A stretch of 64,000 nucleotides of DNA, taken from contig CAIIXF020000008.1 in the NCBI GenBank assembly GCA_903813345.2, forward strand, positions 5,773,341 to 5,837,340, given 5' to 3'. Shown piece after piece: positions 1-11,640 of the stretch. This stretch comes from Owenia fusiformis. Lineage: Eukaryota; Annelida; Polychaeta; Sabellida; Oweniidae. The translations under genes and the position numbers were made by a program. A model generated the notes under the pieces. The model saw nothing but the letters and a program-made list of their open reading frames with translations, was not told where the DNA came from and searched no databases. How positions within the stretch are numbered: the stretch's first letter is position 1; every line of letters begins with the position of its first letter.

Positions 1-91
1 TGCAAGAAAACATAAAACCAATGCTGACTGCATCCTTTTCATTCAATGTTCCAAAAAGCCAAATTACTCCTCTTTGCAATGGAATATCATT

Positions 92-757
92 CTTTCACAG
101 GGAGTCATGACTGGCCGAATAATCATTAATTTTGCAAAGTGGGGCAAAATTAAGCTCGAACCTAAGTTTTAAACATTTCAAAAGTCAGTACAAGGGGCAT
201 AGGGGCTATTGGATGAAGGTGTGACAGGTGTGGCATAGACTGAAAAGTGTTCATACTCATACTCTTGCAAGAATACATCCTATAACCCTTCCAAATTGCC
301 ACCACTTCCTTGCACATAAAGATGCGCTCATCTGTCCATGTCATGCATGGTTCAGCCCTGAGTCATCTGTGGGTTAAAGCAGGGAAAAGCAGCCCATGGG
401 CAATTCTTTCTCGAAGTTTTGCAATATCTGGTGGAGGAATGGTGAGCACAGATGCTCCTGAGATAGCTCCAAAAGAAAAAGTCACAACAATTCAAGTCAG
501 GGGAACTTCCATTGGCACTTAGCCCTTGCACTGAATTTTGCAATATCAAAAACTTGGTGCAGAGCCGATTTTGACCAACTGGACACATGGAAGGATTTCT
601 CACCCAACCATTACCACATGTGAATGAATGACATATCATTGCAAAGAGGAGAACGTGGCTTTATGGTACATTGAATTAAATTGATGTAGTCATCACTAGT
701 TTTATGATTTTACGAGATAACTAATTGTTGCGTTTTTATTGAAACTCCCTGTAAAAG
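92..757 (-). pseudogene. Decayed mariner/IS630-like transposase relic with terminal inverted repeats
   Basis: Read on the minus strand, three different frames give recognisable pieces of a transposase C-terminal half. They are SSPDLNCCDFFFWSYL (the usual SPDLxxxDFFLWGYL block), then TIPPPDIAKLRERIAHGLL, then GSGGNLEGL near 250-300. Frameshifts and stops separate them, so no protein is made. The inverted repeat CTTTYACAGGGAGT lies at 92-105 and, inverted, at 744-757. A second inverted pair (CCTCTTTGCAATG...ATATCAT) lies at about 67-91 and 630-655. The SPDL/DFFLWGYL block is known from mariner/IS630-superfamily transposases. Assignment to a subfamily is not possible, and the true element ends are uncertain because the two inverted pairs are not simply nested. 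Confidence 0.55.
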
Positions 758-1685
758 TAAAACCTCTGTAACATTTGAAGTTATGTTGGTAATAATTGAT
801 GATAATTAGGCTTTTGAAACAGTGGATCAAAAATTCTGTTGTATCGAATCATAATCAATGAATTCAATTGACCAATTTGAAAATACAGATCAAATTAAAT
901 AATTCGAAACCAAGTAAAAATAATTGAATATGGTGTACTCCAACGTTCACTGGAAGAGCCCTTTTATTCATATATAAATGACAGACATTTAATATTTTAT
1001 AAATCGAACATCATCCTCTATACTGACAACACAAATATTGTTATTACCGATGAAATATTGATATCTAGTCACAGAAAACAGAAAGCAAATAAATTTACTC
1101 TATATTTAAAAATAACTAAGTTTTTCTGACAATAAAAGAAAAAGATCCTAGAAAAACCAATTAGCATCATCGTAGTCCCGTCTTGTTGGAACCACTGTTC
1201 CTGCCCATCAATCCCACCGAGTATACCTAATGCCCTACAGAACTTAGAGAATCACAATTTAGTGTTCGGTGTTGTTTAGTGTCATCGGACTGGCATCTGT
1301 TTGAGTGAAGGGGCCTTTCCATTATTTCATCAGGTGCTTGGCTCCCCAAGAATATATCATTCTTAGAGTTTACATGTCAACCAAGCAGGAGGTGGACAGT
1401 GCGATTGTGCCCGGGAGCATGTTATAGTAACATTCAAATAAGTTATGGCGTATTTTTTGGTTTTGGTTAATGGTGGCCCGGTAAAATCTGTTCTGTGTCA
1501 TTTTTGAAGGTCATGTGTTTCGGGGTCATTAAGGGAAACTTTGTAAAGTTACTTATGTTTCTCTCCCCTTGACTATCATCACAACGTTTTTGTTGTTTTC
1601 TATCAATCACCTTATTTTATCAGCTCTGGTAATTAAGATTCTACAGGTTTGCACAACTGCAAATATTTGAATATTTTTATTCCAG
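758..1685. other. Upstream/intronic sequence, no gene seen
   Basis: AT-rich sequence without a convincing ORF or exon. The first exon visible at 1686 enters in phase 1, so the start codon and signal peptide of that gene must lie in an exon here that I could not recognise, or left of the window. Nothing else is supported. Confidence 0.4.
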
Positions 1686-3090
1686 CTCTATGCATAACAG
1701 ACCAGGGTTACTTAAGTGGGGACGAAGCTTTCCCGGATGATGACGAGGCGGATTGTTGCTCTTTTGTGGTATGTGATGCAGCTGATGGAAATAAGACTGG
1801 CTTTCTTGGCAAATGTATGGGTGGAACTGTGTGGAACGCTGATCTTCTTGTGTGTGATGATCCAAAATATGTTGACGGATGCGACCCGGCAACTTGTGAC
1901 GGTAAGTGATGAAGAAACAAAAAATGGTGAACTGAATGACGGCAATCAATGATGATGGCGTATTTAAAACTAATGATATGGCTATTGCATGCTCTTATTT
2001 TATCTCACAAAATCATCCCTACGAGGAAGTGGACTTTGACATAAGAACTAAATAATAGTAATATTAGTTTAACATTGTTTTTTACAGTTCCCAAAAAAAC
2101 TACAGCTCTTTGTGGTCCTCTAGAATCAAGTAAGTTCCATAATGCTCATGTATGAAATTATCACTTTCGTATCACTTGCTTGGTCATGTTGATAGTATAG
2201 GGTGACACAAAATAGACACACACCTTACATCGCATAACTTGTTAGTCCATTAAGATATAGACTTGTCATTTAATACATTTAAAGTAGACATAATGCGAAA
2301 GCACCTCAAGAAAGGTATAGCTCAAGTGGGTCAAATTTTATGAGCGTTACAACAGTTACTCTAAATATCGTTTCCTTTGCAGACACACATGGATTCTACA
2401 CAAAAAATGCCACCCAGCTTTAACTTTGCCAACATAACTTTGTAAATACTTTTGATTTTGGCTTGTACTTTCAGGGAATTGAAGTCAATTCACAAAATAA
2501 TGAAGTTGTCATTGATAAAATCATTATAACTTATAACTTAAATAATGTTAGAAAAGCTGGGTGTCATTTTTGTGTAAAATCCAGTTGTGCCAGCAAAGGA
2601 ATAGACGACACCTTTTGTAACGCTCATAAATGTGCATCTAGGTGAGCTAGTCATCCGAAACTTCTTGTGGAGTTGAGAAATGGATTGCAGTTTTTATGTT
2701 TGAAAAAACAAGTCATAATTTCTTCGACAGTTCCAACGGTTAATTTTTGAATCATTAATATTTGATCATTATACACACTTTGATTACCTTTGATTTGCGT
2801 ATACTTGAAGTGCCCCACACAAGTTTTTGTCGCGCCACAGTTGATTTTTGAAACAAGTATACTTTGCATTGGGCACCAACATTTTGATATGATCTGATTT
2901 GCGAGTACTTAATACTACACACATGTTTTTCACATACTTCTAGATCAGTGTTGTGTTGGAGGAAGAGAGCCTGTGTTCACCCTTGTTGATGCCTTCTTCA
3001 GCATATACAGTGTCTCTACTGATGGTGAGCCACAATTCTGCCCAGACATACAGGTGTTCAACCTAGAGGACTGCTGCTGCGAGTATGAAT
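1686..3090 (+). CDS. First CBM14-linker-DQCC module (exons a-c)
   Basis: Exon a (1686-1901) encodes a whole CBM14-like domain: LC...ADCC...VVC...GKC...LVC...DGC, with the aromatic GFLGKC-GGTVWN block expected in the family core. Exon b (2088-2129) is a 14-codon linker, VPKKTTALCGPLES. Exon c (2944-3090) encodes DQCCVGGREPVFTLVDAFF, followed by a cluster ending EDCCCEYE. All three exons are phase 1-1, so the block can be duplicated or shuffled without a frame change. The exon c donor (T|GTAAGG at 3091) joins exactly to 4225, giving EYDEDEVC. The open frame running on past 3090 is intron. Confidence 0.65.
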
Positions 3091-5791
3091 GTAAGGAAAT
3101 TCGAGAAAACCTCAAGGGATTTAAGGCCGAGATTGAAGTCATGTTGCTTTTCGTCCAGTGTAATTCAATTTGGATTTCTCTCGATGAAAATCAGGCTATT
3201 TTGTTATAAATACCAAGACATCACAATTTATTTTTTATCAGATGTTACATTATCCTACACTTAGTGTACTAAATGTATAATAACATTAAAAAATAAATTT
3301 GATATTTATTGGCAAAATGAATATCCGGAGGATATCGTGATGATATACTCCGGGCGGAGGATATCGTGACGATATACTCCGGAAAACCCAATGTGCGGAG
3401 GATATTGTGGCGATATACTCCGCTTGTTGATTTCCTGCCAAATTGACTCTATTTGGCATGAAATTCATTTTGCTTTAGACACCAATATTGTGATGTTTCT
3501 GTACTTACTTTTCAAAATATTAAAGATAATCACTAATTTGATAATGGCCACCTTCATTTGCCTATATGATGTTTTCCCCAAAGTTAATTTTTTTGGCAAA
3601 CCTGATAAATACCTTCATAAAACCCTTAAGGTGCTGATTTCACAATAAAACATCGTGTTTTTACAAATCGATACGTTCAGAAAATGACAAATGGACTAAG
3701 ATGCTATCATTATTAGCTTTTGAACATGTTTTTATTTTTTATTTATTTATTTCATTCAATAATATTGTACAAATTACATTGCATAAAGTGGACGACCCCC
3801 TTTTGGGGATATTATTCACAAAATAGGATTTTACAAAATGAACTTACAAAAACATCTAGATGAATGACTGTCAATTTATAAGAATTGTGTGTTCCCAATG
3901 TACTGGCCTGATGAGCCTGTTTCCACAAGATAGGGAAACACTGTAAAACGTTCACAGGCTGTCGAGTAAAATCACACCTACTTCTCTCTGGATCAAAAAT
4001 GGAGGTCTGCGTCCAGTATGATCTCGGTTCGTACTAGACGAAAATACTGGACGCGTTTCTAGTTCTACCCCCTGAATATGGCATAGCCATTGATGAAGCC
4101 TACAAATACCAATGCTTTTCCACTCAGACATGTCATAGTGGAGTGAATTTCTATGTTTAAAATTATCTCCAGCAGACACAGCAGAAGTGCTGTTCATTGA
4201 TTTATGTTTGACATCTGACTCCAGACGATGAGGACGAAGTATGCGCTGAGGGCCCAGGCTTTTACTATGCTAATCCAGAAGATCCATGCTGTAGCTATCT
4301 TCAATGTTGGTCAAACAAGTAAGCCATGATCATTTGTATTTCTATGATTTGTAAAGTTTCGTGTTGTTTGAAATGGGCATAATCCCTAAATATACCAAAT
4401 TAGAAAACCAGAATATCATACTTCTAAAAATTGTACTGAAACATACTTTGATATACTAGTTCTTTTATGTGACTATTGCTGGGCTTTAGTTCTGTTTTGA
4501 CATCAACTTTACTTTTTAGAATCTGGCGATTTAAAAATCAATTGTCGCCGGAGGACAATAGTAGGTTTTACACTCAGAAATAACAAAACATGCTGCATGA
4601 TTAAATTCAAATCCGCCAAATCAAAAAGTCAGGTTTGGGTCGCCGACATGACAATGTTTTTGGAGTTTAAATACGATTCCTCAAATTTTGAAGCTGATAG
4701 ATAGATAAAAAGACCTATCAAACATACACCTTGGCGATTCACGATTCCTCAACGTATTTTCCTTAATTACAATAGTTGAGACTTTGATGGTTCATTAAAA
4801 TTATCAAGCATAAACAGGCTTCGGCGAGTGATCCAAAAGGAAACCGGTTGTCAAACTTATGGAGGCAGTGTACAGTCGAAATGTAATTTCACTGTATTTC
4901 ATCTGTCCAAATAAAGACAATGGGAACTGGTATGGGACAATGCCAGTACAAACCTCTGGTTTATCAATACTTGACTAATGGACGACTATTTTTGTAGCCA
5001 TGAACAAGGGCTAGAGATACTCTCAACCATAAATTCCTATGTAATGATATTTGGTAATGTAATCATTTGTTTTCACCTGTTCAACCAGGAACTATCAAAT
5101 AATTGTTGAAACTTTTATATTGATGTTTTCTAAAGGACCGGTTACGATACAGTGCAGTGTATGCCCCCGTCCGTGTGGAATGATGTGAACAAAACATGTG
5201 ATATCCAAACCAATGTTATGGCATGCATGAATGTAATTTGTGACAGTAAGTATCCTGTTATGTGTTTGATAGATCAGGATTTCAAAATATAGCTCCTAAC
5301 TTACATTCCAAAAGTAAAAGTGAATATTAAAGTGAACAGATCAATTTTAATTTCAATTATCCGTTTATATCGTTTCATTTATTCCTTTCAGCCCCAATGA
5401 CGGACGCCCCATGTCCCCCAGCCGATAGCCTCGAAGATGGTAACATAAATTTTTTCATTTTAAAACATTAACATTTTTCTGTAGATCCTGTTATCCTCCC
5501 TTGTGGCGAAGACGGAATTTTTCTTTAACTGACGTTCGTGAAACATAAGACAAAATTTCCAGAAACAAGCAAGAGTCGAAATTGATTCGATACTTTTTTA
5601 ATTTATACCTTATAAAAAATCATGAAAAATTTTGATTCGTAGATCAATGTTGTGTCAATGGACTCACATATAGGATGATTGACAACATAAACTACATGTT
5701 AGAAGATGAGCAACAGAGAGCCAATTGCTGCCCAGTTGATATGGCGGGGGAACAGCTGAATTTCAGTCTAGAGACCTGCGGTTGTGAATAA
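1686..5791 (+). CDS. Secreted cysteine-rich protein with two CBM14-like chitin-binding modules (3' part)
   Basis: I joined seven exons: 1686-1901, 2088-2129, 2944-3090, 4225-4318, 5136-5245, 5392-5439 and 5643-5791 (stop TAA at 5789). Every junction has an AG acceptor and GT donor and keeps frame. All introns are phase 1 except the one inside the second chitin-binding domain (phase 2). The product in the window is about 267 residues: CBM14-like domain, short linker, DQCC domain, then the same three again. The six-cysteine spacing and the acidic, aromatic content fit the peritrophin-A/CBM14 family, which binds chitin outside the cell. The DQCC domain (DQCC...C..CCCE, then DQCC...CC...CGCE) is not one I recognise. 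The 5' end with a signal peptide is missing. Chitin binding is inferred from family resemblance only. Exon structure is well supported; function is moderate. Confidence 0.68.
2336..2632. repeat. Intronic foldback, ~85-bp arms
   Basis: The stretch 2336-2425 (TTTATGAGCGTTACAACAG to CACCCAGCTTT) returns inverted at about 2550-2632 (AAAGCTGGGTGTCATTTTT to TAACGCTCATAAA), with scattered mismatches. It lies in the intron between exons b and c. The ORF across the right arm (2463-2645) is not an exon in any joinable phase. It is probably a foldback/MITE-type insertion. Confidence 0.55.
3327..3421. repeat. Three tandem 25-bp palindromic units
   Basis: There are three copies of a 25-bp quasi-palindrome, GGAGGATATC-GTGAT-GATATACTCC, at 3327-3351, 3356-3380 and 3397-3421. 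The copies differ at a few positions, mainly in the 5-base centre. The flanking GC bases extend the stems slightly. They lie in the intron after exon c. Confidence 0.8.
4225..5791 (+). CDS. Second CBM14-linker-DQCC module (exons d-g)
   Basis: Exons d (4225-4318) and e (5136-5245) together encode the second CBM14-like domain: VCAEGPGFYY...DPCCSYLQC...VQCMPPSVWNDVNKTC...MACMNVIC. Unlike copy 1, it is split by a phase-2 intron (AA|G at K of SNKTGY). Exon f (5392-5439) is the proline-rich linker TPMTDAPCPPADSLED. Exon g (5643-5791) encodes DQCCVNGLTYRMIDNINYML, ending ETCGCE-stop. The paired order matches copy 1 exactly, showing an internal duplication. The extra intron arose after the duplication or was lost from copy 1. 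Confidence 0.65.
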
Positions 5792-6739
5792 GATTTGGAA
5801 AATACAAAGAGCGAGAGTGAATCAATGTGTTTTCTCATTTATTTGTTCAAATCAAATGAAATAAAATAGTGTGCGTTATCACCCAATTTTGTTATAGATT
5901 GATAGCCTAAATCGGATCCATGGTTATTTGTTCACTTAGAGGTTTTTTGCCATCCTCGTACCCAATAAATGAAAATTGATGAGACCAAGTCCAATTTTAA
6001 AATTGGAAAATTCAAAAATAAAACAAGCTGTTCACTTGATTAACCACTAAGATTGGCCAATTTCTTATTGCTTCTTATTGAGCCATGCTACTTTTCCCTT
6101 GGTCTAAGAGTCAAATGGTATGTTGGAAACTATTCGATGGTTCCGTTGATAACGTCGAAATACGTTTTACGTCGAAATAAGCCGATGAACTTTCAAACCG
6201 AAAATGGTCCTTTTGGTTTGGAATTCACCATATCTGCTCACTTATCAGTCATAAATGAATGCAAAGACTCATGCGTTTCGAATTCACAGCCTGATGGTGG
6301 ATTTTTAAGCACAATTCTTGTGTTAAAATATTTAATTTTTTAATTTCATCGATCAGAAATGAAGCAATGAGCGGTTTAAGGATTTAAGCCTTGGACTCAG
6401 TCAGTGTGGATTGTGGAATGACCATTCCTTGAACATGTTGCTAAACAAACTTTGCACGAGATGCGCAGCATCGAGTATTTACTTTAGGAAAGGACGTCTG
6501 AGGAATGGTTATTCCACAATGCATTGAGTCTTGGTTGGGCTTAAAATTTTCACGCATTGCAAAATAGTTTGTACTGTGTCACTTAAAAAATACAAAATCA
6601 CTATAAGGACAAATTTTCAATGCTTTTTGCAAGGTTCAAGTTGGCAAAGCATCAATTTCAATAAGTAGAGTCAATCCGTCACCTTGACAACCACATAAAG
6701 AATGGCCTTGGATGCGGTGATTGGTAGTATAATGCTAGA
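5792..6739. other. Intergenic, short inverted repeat only
   Basis: No gene is supported. The ORF at 6053-6343 has no recognisable motif and is flanked by AT-rich sequence. A 19-bp inverted repeat (TTGTGGAATGACCATTCCT at 6411-6429, inverted at 6501-6519) brackets about 70 bp and could be a tiny MITE. Confidence 0.45.
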
Positions 6740-7845
6740 TGCAGTTTTTTTTAAATTTATTTATGTCGCTTTTATTCCCATAATAAAATGGATTAAACAT
6801 GTAAACATAAATCAATCAAACAATACAACAATAACCAAAACATATACAACATTTATACACGTAATAAACAAAGAACAAAATATAACAAAACAAATAATTA
6901 TAAAAGTTTACAAAGTTAAAAGCAAGTAAAAAATTGCACCTCTGGGGTTTTAATTGCACGTCATAACTCAACGGTTATAGCTTATTGGAACGGTGTGTTT
7001 AATTCTACATTAGAGTTTTTAATTATATTGCTTAAGTAAGGCAACACTATGTTTATCGTTTTCAAATTAACACAGTCGCTAAAACAAGAAAGGCCTTTCA
7101 CTGACACTGGAAGAGGGGCTTTAACGAATTCTCTGAGAAAAATCCCAGCTTCAGACTGACCTATAGCCACAGTGATTCTATTCAGCATATTGTTTCGTTC
7201 TGGAGCAGTTTCCGTGCACATTGCTGCTCTGTGTGAGATAATGTCTCCCTCTAGTGCTCCACAATATTCACAAAGCTCAGGTTTATTTGGGTCAAGTGGA
7301 ATAGTTAGAAACTTTGCTATGACAGTTGCATATTTAAGAAGACCGGGAATCCTTTTTGAGTACAGCCATAGTGGGTTTGGTTCTAGATTGTTTTGTATTT
7401 GTCTTAATCTAGTAAAGCTATGATCATTTTCCGTTCGTGATTTCCATTCGTCATTTTGATGAGAATTTATGGCAAATTTGACGATACGTTTCCATATGTG
7501 TTTTGGAGGGAAATACCCTGTATCAATGTATTGATTTAATGACTCGATTTCATATTTAGCTAATATCCTTTGTATTTCTGGAATAAAACCACGTTGTGAA
7601 TTTGAGGTCTCATTATGATGGAGTCTCATTAAGAAAATCTGTTTCGACAATTTAGCGTTATCTAGATGAACCAATCGTCCTAGAAATTGTAATTTCCTCA
7701 TCTCAACCATAGATTCCATCGTATTAATACCAAGCATTCCCAGGGAAATATCAGTTCGAGTCCATTTGACTTGGTCCTGTAAAGCTTTTGTAATAAATCG
7801 TTCTGCCTTCTCTAGTCGTAACGCCTGTGCGTTCGTGAAGGCCTG
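6740..7845 (-). mobile_element. 5'-truncated LINE, C-terminal part of ORF2 and 3' tail
   Basis: The 251-residue ORF at 6982-7737 (-) is the C-terminal part of a non-LTR retrotransposon ORF2. It ends in a zinc-knuckle-like CEYCGALEGDIISHRAAMC (C-x2-C-x10-H-x4-C). A frameshift near 7745 hides the upstream continuation (QALRLEKAERFITKALQ, 7746-7845), which aligns with the LINE piece at 16637-17159. The reverse-transcriptase core itself is absent (5' truncation). On the minus strand the sequence after the stop is AT-rich and ends GGGAATAAAAGCGACATAAA at about 6740-6785, a typical LINE 3' end similar to the tail near 39240. Clade not assigned. Non-functional. Confidence 0.72.
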
Positions 7846-8109
7846 TGAGTGGGTTCAGCCCTCGGGGGTGCGTCCCTGCTCCTACGAGTGATGCAAAAGT
7901 GCCTCTTAAAGACTGACACGCTGCATTAATTTTGACATCTGATGAAAGAGAATGGCTATACATATTACCTAAATGCTAATTTCATCAACTTCCTGAAGTT
8001 CCTGTCCATTGGTTGTTCCCCATCTTCTTTGTAACTTACATTGAGGATGCAATCGTGGTGATTCGCCGATTGGCTGTGCTCGGATTGGCTGGAATCGGAC
8101 ACTCCTTGA

Positions 8110-8538
8110 TTAGCTATATATATGTGTATATGTTATGTTATGTTATTTTATTTACCATCTACAAGATGAGTACATACATAAATATGTTACAAAAATAAAT
8201 ATACGAAAAATACTACAAGTTATAGGTAAGTTAGATGAGCAAAATTGATATGCTCATATGTCAGAGCATGCTATTATTTACAAGGATTTAAGAAGGTAAT
8301 CCCTTCTTTTGTGCATTTCATATATCGTGTCCAGCAATGGAAGCATTATTTCAGGATCATATTCGCTCCCTCCACCGAAAATGAAACATATGAATTCACA
8401 AAAGTTGCTGACTCCTAGTTTATATAATTCACTGAATAGATTGTATCTTATATCTATATACGCTGGCACAACGGGAAACACTATCTTGTAAGCACTATTA
8501 AGAAAGAATACGTTATGTGTTATCCATAATTCAAACAT
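8110..8538 (-). mobile_element. LINE 3' tail fragment
   Basis: The minus-strand ORF 8278-8538 encodes an 86-residue piece (FCEFICFIFGGGSEYDPEIM...MHKRRDYLLKS), in the style of the last residues of LINE ORF2 proteins. It is followed by an AT-rich 3' region ending in the short repeat (AATAACATAACATAACATA) near 8130-8145. The fragment starts abruptly, as expected for 5' truncation. Family membership rests on general resemblance and the tail, not on a catalytic motif. Confidence 0.45.
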
Positions 8539-8889
8539 GACCGTGCTCTATTCGAATTTCTCAACCAATCAGAATGCAGCATAGCCAATATAGAACGTTC
8601 TCTAATTCTCCATAGATGCACGACCATGCATGTAGAGTGACGTCACATCTCAGCTGCACATCTGGGGCTCTGTCCGGGGATAGCTGTTCTTTTTTACTCC
8701 CTCCGTAACTACTGTAACTATTTAACTATGGCTGACTTCAAGTGAATAATCTTAAACGGGGAGTAAAATAGAACAGCCCAAAGAAATTCTAAAATTTTTC
8801 CGGCCGACTTCAGAATCTTGACAGCATGCGTATTCTTCCTTCATGCCCGTTCCACAGACACGGCTTTTACTAATTTTTATGTTTGAATC
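8539..8889. other. No gene seen
   Basis: Unique-looking sequence between a LINE tail and the hairpin at 8890. No ORF, RNA gene or repeat is recognised. Confidence 0.4.
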
Positions 8890-9048
8890 GGAATAAATAA
8901 TGATAGGCCATTCAATATGGTGAAATTCAGCACTCGTTGGACAGAATGTTAGTACAAATGCACTCACCTTCGGTTCGTGCTTTGTACAACATTCTGTCCA
9001 ACTCGTGCTGAATTTCACCATATTGAATGGCATATCATTATTTATTCC
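8890..9048. repeat. Near-perfect 159-bp hairpin (foldback element)
   Basis: Arms 8890-8967 and 8972-9048 are reverse complements with few mismatches. They start GGAATAAATAATGATA and run through CCATTCAATATGGTGAAATT and CAGCACNNGTTGGACAGAATG to a loop of only a few bases (TTCG) at about 8968-8971. Transcribed RNA would fold into one long stem of pre-miRNA-like or dsRNA type. No coding function is seen. Confidence 0.85.
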
Positions 9049-11640
9049 TTAAGTAATAATCACGACTAACTACTAATTCTCAGGAATAAAAAGTTCACAC
9101 TATTGAGATAGATAGAGTTTATCCTCGGACCAGTTACGTCTTATCCGTGTGTCATATGACTACTGTGTTAATTAACTAAGTAAAGTATTCCAATTAAAAA
9201 GTGTTGTATGTTTGCATGCAGCAAGCGTTTAATAATTCTTCGCACATATAAAATTGTCCATAAAAGAGTCTGATATATAATATTGTCCATAAAAGATCGG
9301 TCTGATAATTACAAGTAACTCATGTTTATTTTAAAACTATTCTTTACGAATTTATGATAAGTGTATAATGTTCAATCATACAAATGCGCAGTCAGTGATT
9401 GTTCTCCACACTCACCCCTCCCCCTTCCTGACATGAACTATTTTGTAAAACCATTAAAAGTGTGGAAAGGATTCTTACCATTGAGTGTCAAGGGGGGGGG
9501 GGGGCAGTTATAAAAATATACAAGGCGATGGTTCAAATTGGACAATTTTCAAAACTGCTCAACATGGTGAAAACTTCACGTTTTTAAAGAATGCTTGCCC
9601 GGCGAGTGGTTTGCTCTGGATTGCGAGAGAACAAAAACTTAGGATTTTCCTAATACTATCATTAATCTAAACAACTTTTTAAACGTGATTACTCATCATT
9701 CCTAGATGGCCTGTCTTTACTGTAATCAAGATGCTACCTAACCGCAGTTTTAAAAGGGATAAGTAATTTATCTTTTGTGATAATATAATACTACTTGTTG
9801 ATTGGTTTGCCAAATATAAGACCCCGTCATAAGACCCTTGTCTCTGATTGTGAAACATGTGTATGCATCAAATCCGAGGAATATTACATTATGTGAAACC
9901 ATTCCAAAAAGTTTTGTCTTGAACTCAATCAAATAGCGATATATTTCAACATGTGGAAATTATTTATTAACGTAATGTCAGGCACTATAGGTTAATGGGT
10001 TTTCAGTTTTGCTCTTTTTTGTCACGCTTAAATTGTGTGCTTTATTTTTGGGGGATTTGAATTTGGAAAGGTGAATTCACGATCCAATAAAGCTTATAGT
10101 ATCAGTTATTGACAGATGCATCGAGGTAGAGCCACCGTTCAAAAGACATAAACATAATTCTGTCAAGTGCAAACCAGTTTTAAATGTCTCTGTTTAAACC
10201 TACATGTAGTAAAGTTTACAACATCAATGGATATAATTACAGTCACATGTACTTTGTTATTAAATAGGATAGTTTCTAAATAGCAGAAAAATCAATGAAA
10301 TCTCGTGCTGTCATCTTTTATTCAGCTTTTAACTCGGGCCAGAGCTCCATTCATTTACATGCTAAAATCTTGGAAAAGTGGCTTAATTTCATGATTTATC
10401 AAAGTGTGTTTGTTGAATCTGTATAAAACCTGAATGATATACCACATGATGACCCTGTTTACGTACATGTTGTGATTAAACATGCAAATGTTGATTGACA
10501 TACAAATAATCCACGGATTTAAAGAATTTTAGCATTGCATCCATGGACATTTGGTCCAAGTTTTTTTAAATTGTTATAGAAAATTATTCAAATTACATAA
10601 CTGTGTAAATCAAAGCTATTGATATATCTATATTAATCAAATGTCTGAGAATTTGATGACTGTCTGGAATCCAATGTTAATTTTATTGAATCAAACTAAG
10701 AAAAGTATAAAGAATAGATGAATTTTAAACTTTTAGAGGGAAAAGTCAAATATGCATTGTAACCCTAAAAATAATTCATTAAAGTGTCGTACACATTTCA
10801 TAACATTTATATAAATAAAACAAATAAAGCAAAACTCTATTGCGCTAATGAATTCATATCGGCGCAAACGGCCCTTGCAATAAAAACGCATCGAAGCAGG
10901 GAATGCTTGGTAAATTCTTCCGAGACTGACTTTTGTTATTTCAAAATTGAAATATGCCAAATCACTATGAAATAATTAAATAACCAAGCGATCTTTTTCC
11001 CTGGATTTTACTCTACTTTAGATTTACCAGAAAAATGTTTATATGATGTTGTGATGATTGCGTTTGCCTCTCACGAGTTCATTGAAAAGTTCAGTCGTAA
11101 AACTTCACAGATCAAAAGACTAATTAGGCACCTGATTGCGAAAGTTTGATTGCATTTCGATCGCCGGGATTTTACAAACGTATTGTTTAAGTAGCGATCG
11201 TGTTCTAGGGATCTTGATAACTTCCTATTTTAACTTTTGGGTTGAAAGCAATGAGTATGTCGGACTTTCTCAAGTCCACATATTTCTGTTTTCAAATGAA
11301 ATAATTTCACCCTTGCCCGACTGACTTGTAGATAATGCACGAATCAAGTAGCATGGAGATCAGATAATCAGATTGATTCGTATTTTCGCAATCAGATGAA
11401 TTAACTTATTGTTTTCTCTGATTAAAAGGCGGTTTGAAGCTACTTTTAACTGTTTACAGGATTTGTAAATTCGCAATCAGACTGGCCTATTTTAATATTT
11501 AGTCAGTGCAAGAGGAGGGGGCTATAATGTAGAACAATAACTGAATAATTTATCACAATTGTTAAATACGCAAACAGAGACATGTTTAAAAATGAGAATA
11601 GAGGCAAAAACTCTATTCATAAAATGTAATTAAAACCCGG
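9049..11640. other. 2.6 kb without recognised gene
   Basis: AT-rich, no supported exon. It contains a 13-G run at 9492-9504, inside a spurious ORF, and a short imperfect duplication around ATTGTCCATAAAAG at about 9251-9298. The small ORFs at 10733-10960, 10784-10975 and 11136-11324 show no motif, codon bias or splice context. Confidence 0.4.

Noticed and set aside
2463-2645. Cys-containing 60-codon ORF as an exon of the chitin-binding gene
   Set aside because: It is an arm of a foldback repeat, and no splice sites in phase 1 flank it.
3952-4197. 81-codon minus-strand ORF
   Set aside because: Lies in an intron of the chitin-binding gene. Without motif, only an AT-rich possible LINE tail nearby.
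9485-9670. 61-codon ORF starting in a G-run
   Set aside because: The start lies on a 13-G tract. No motif or context.
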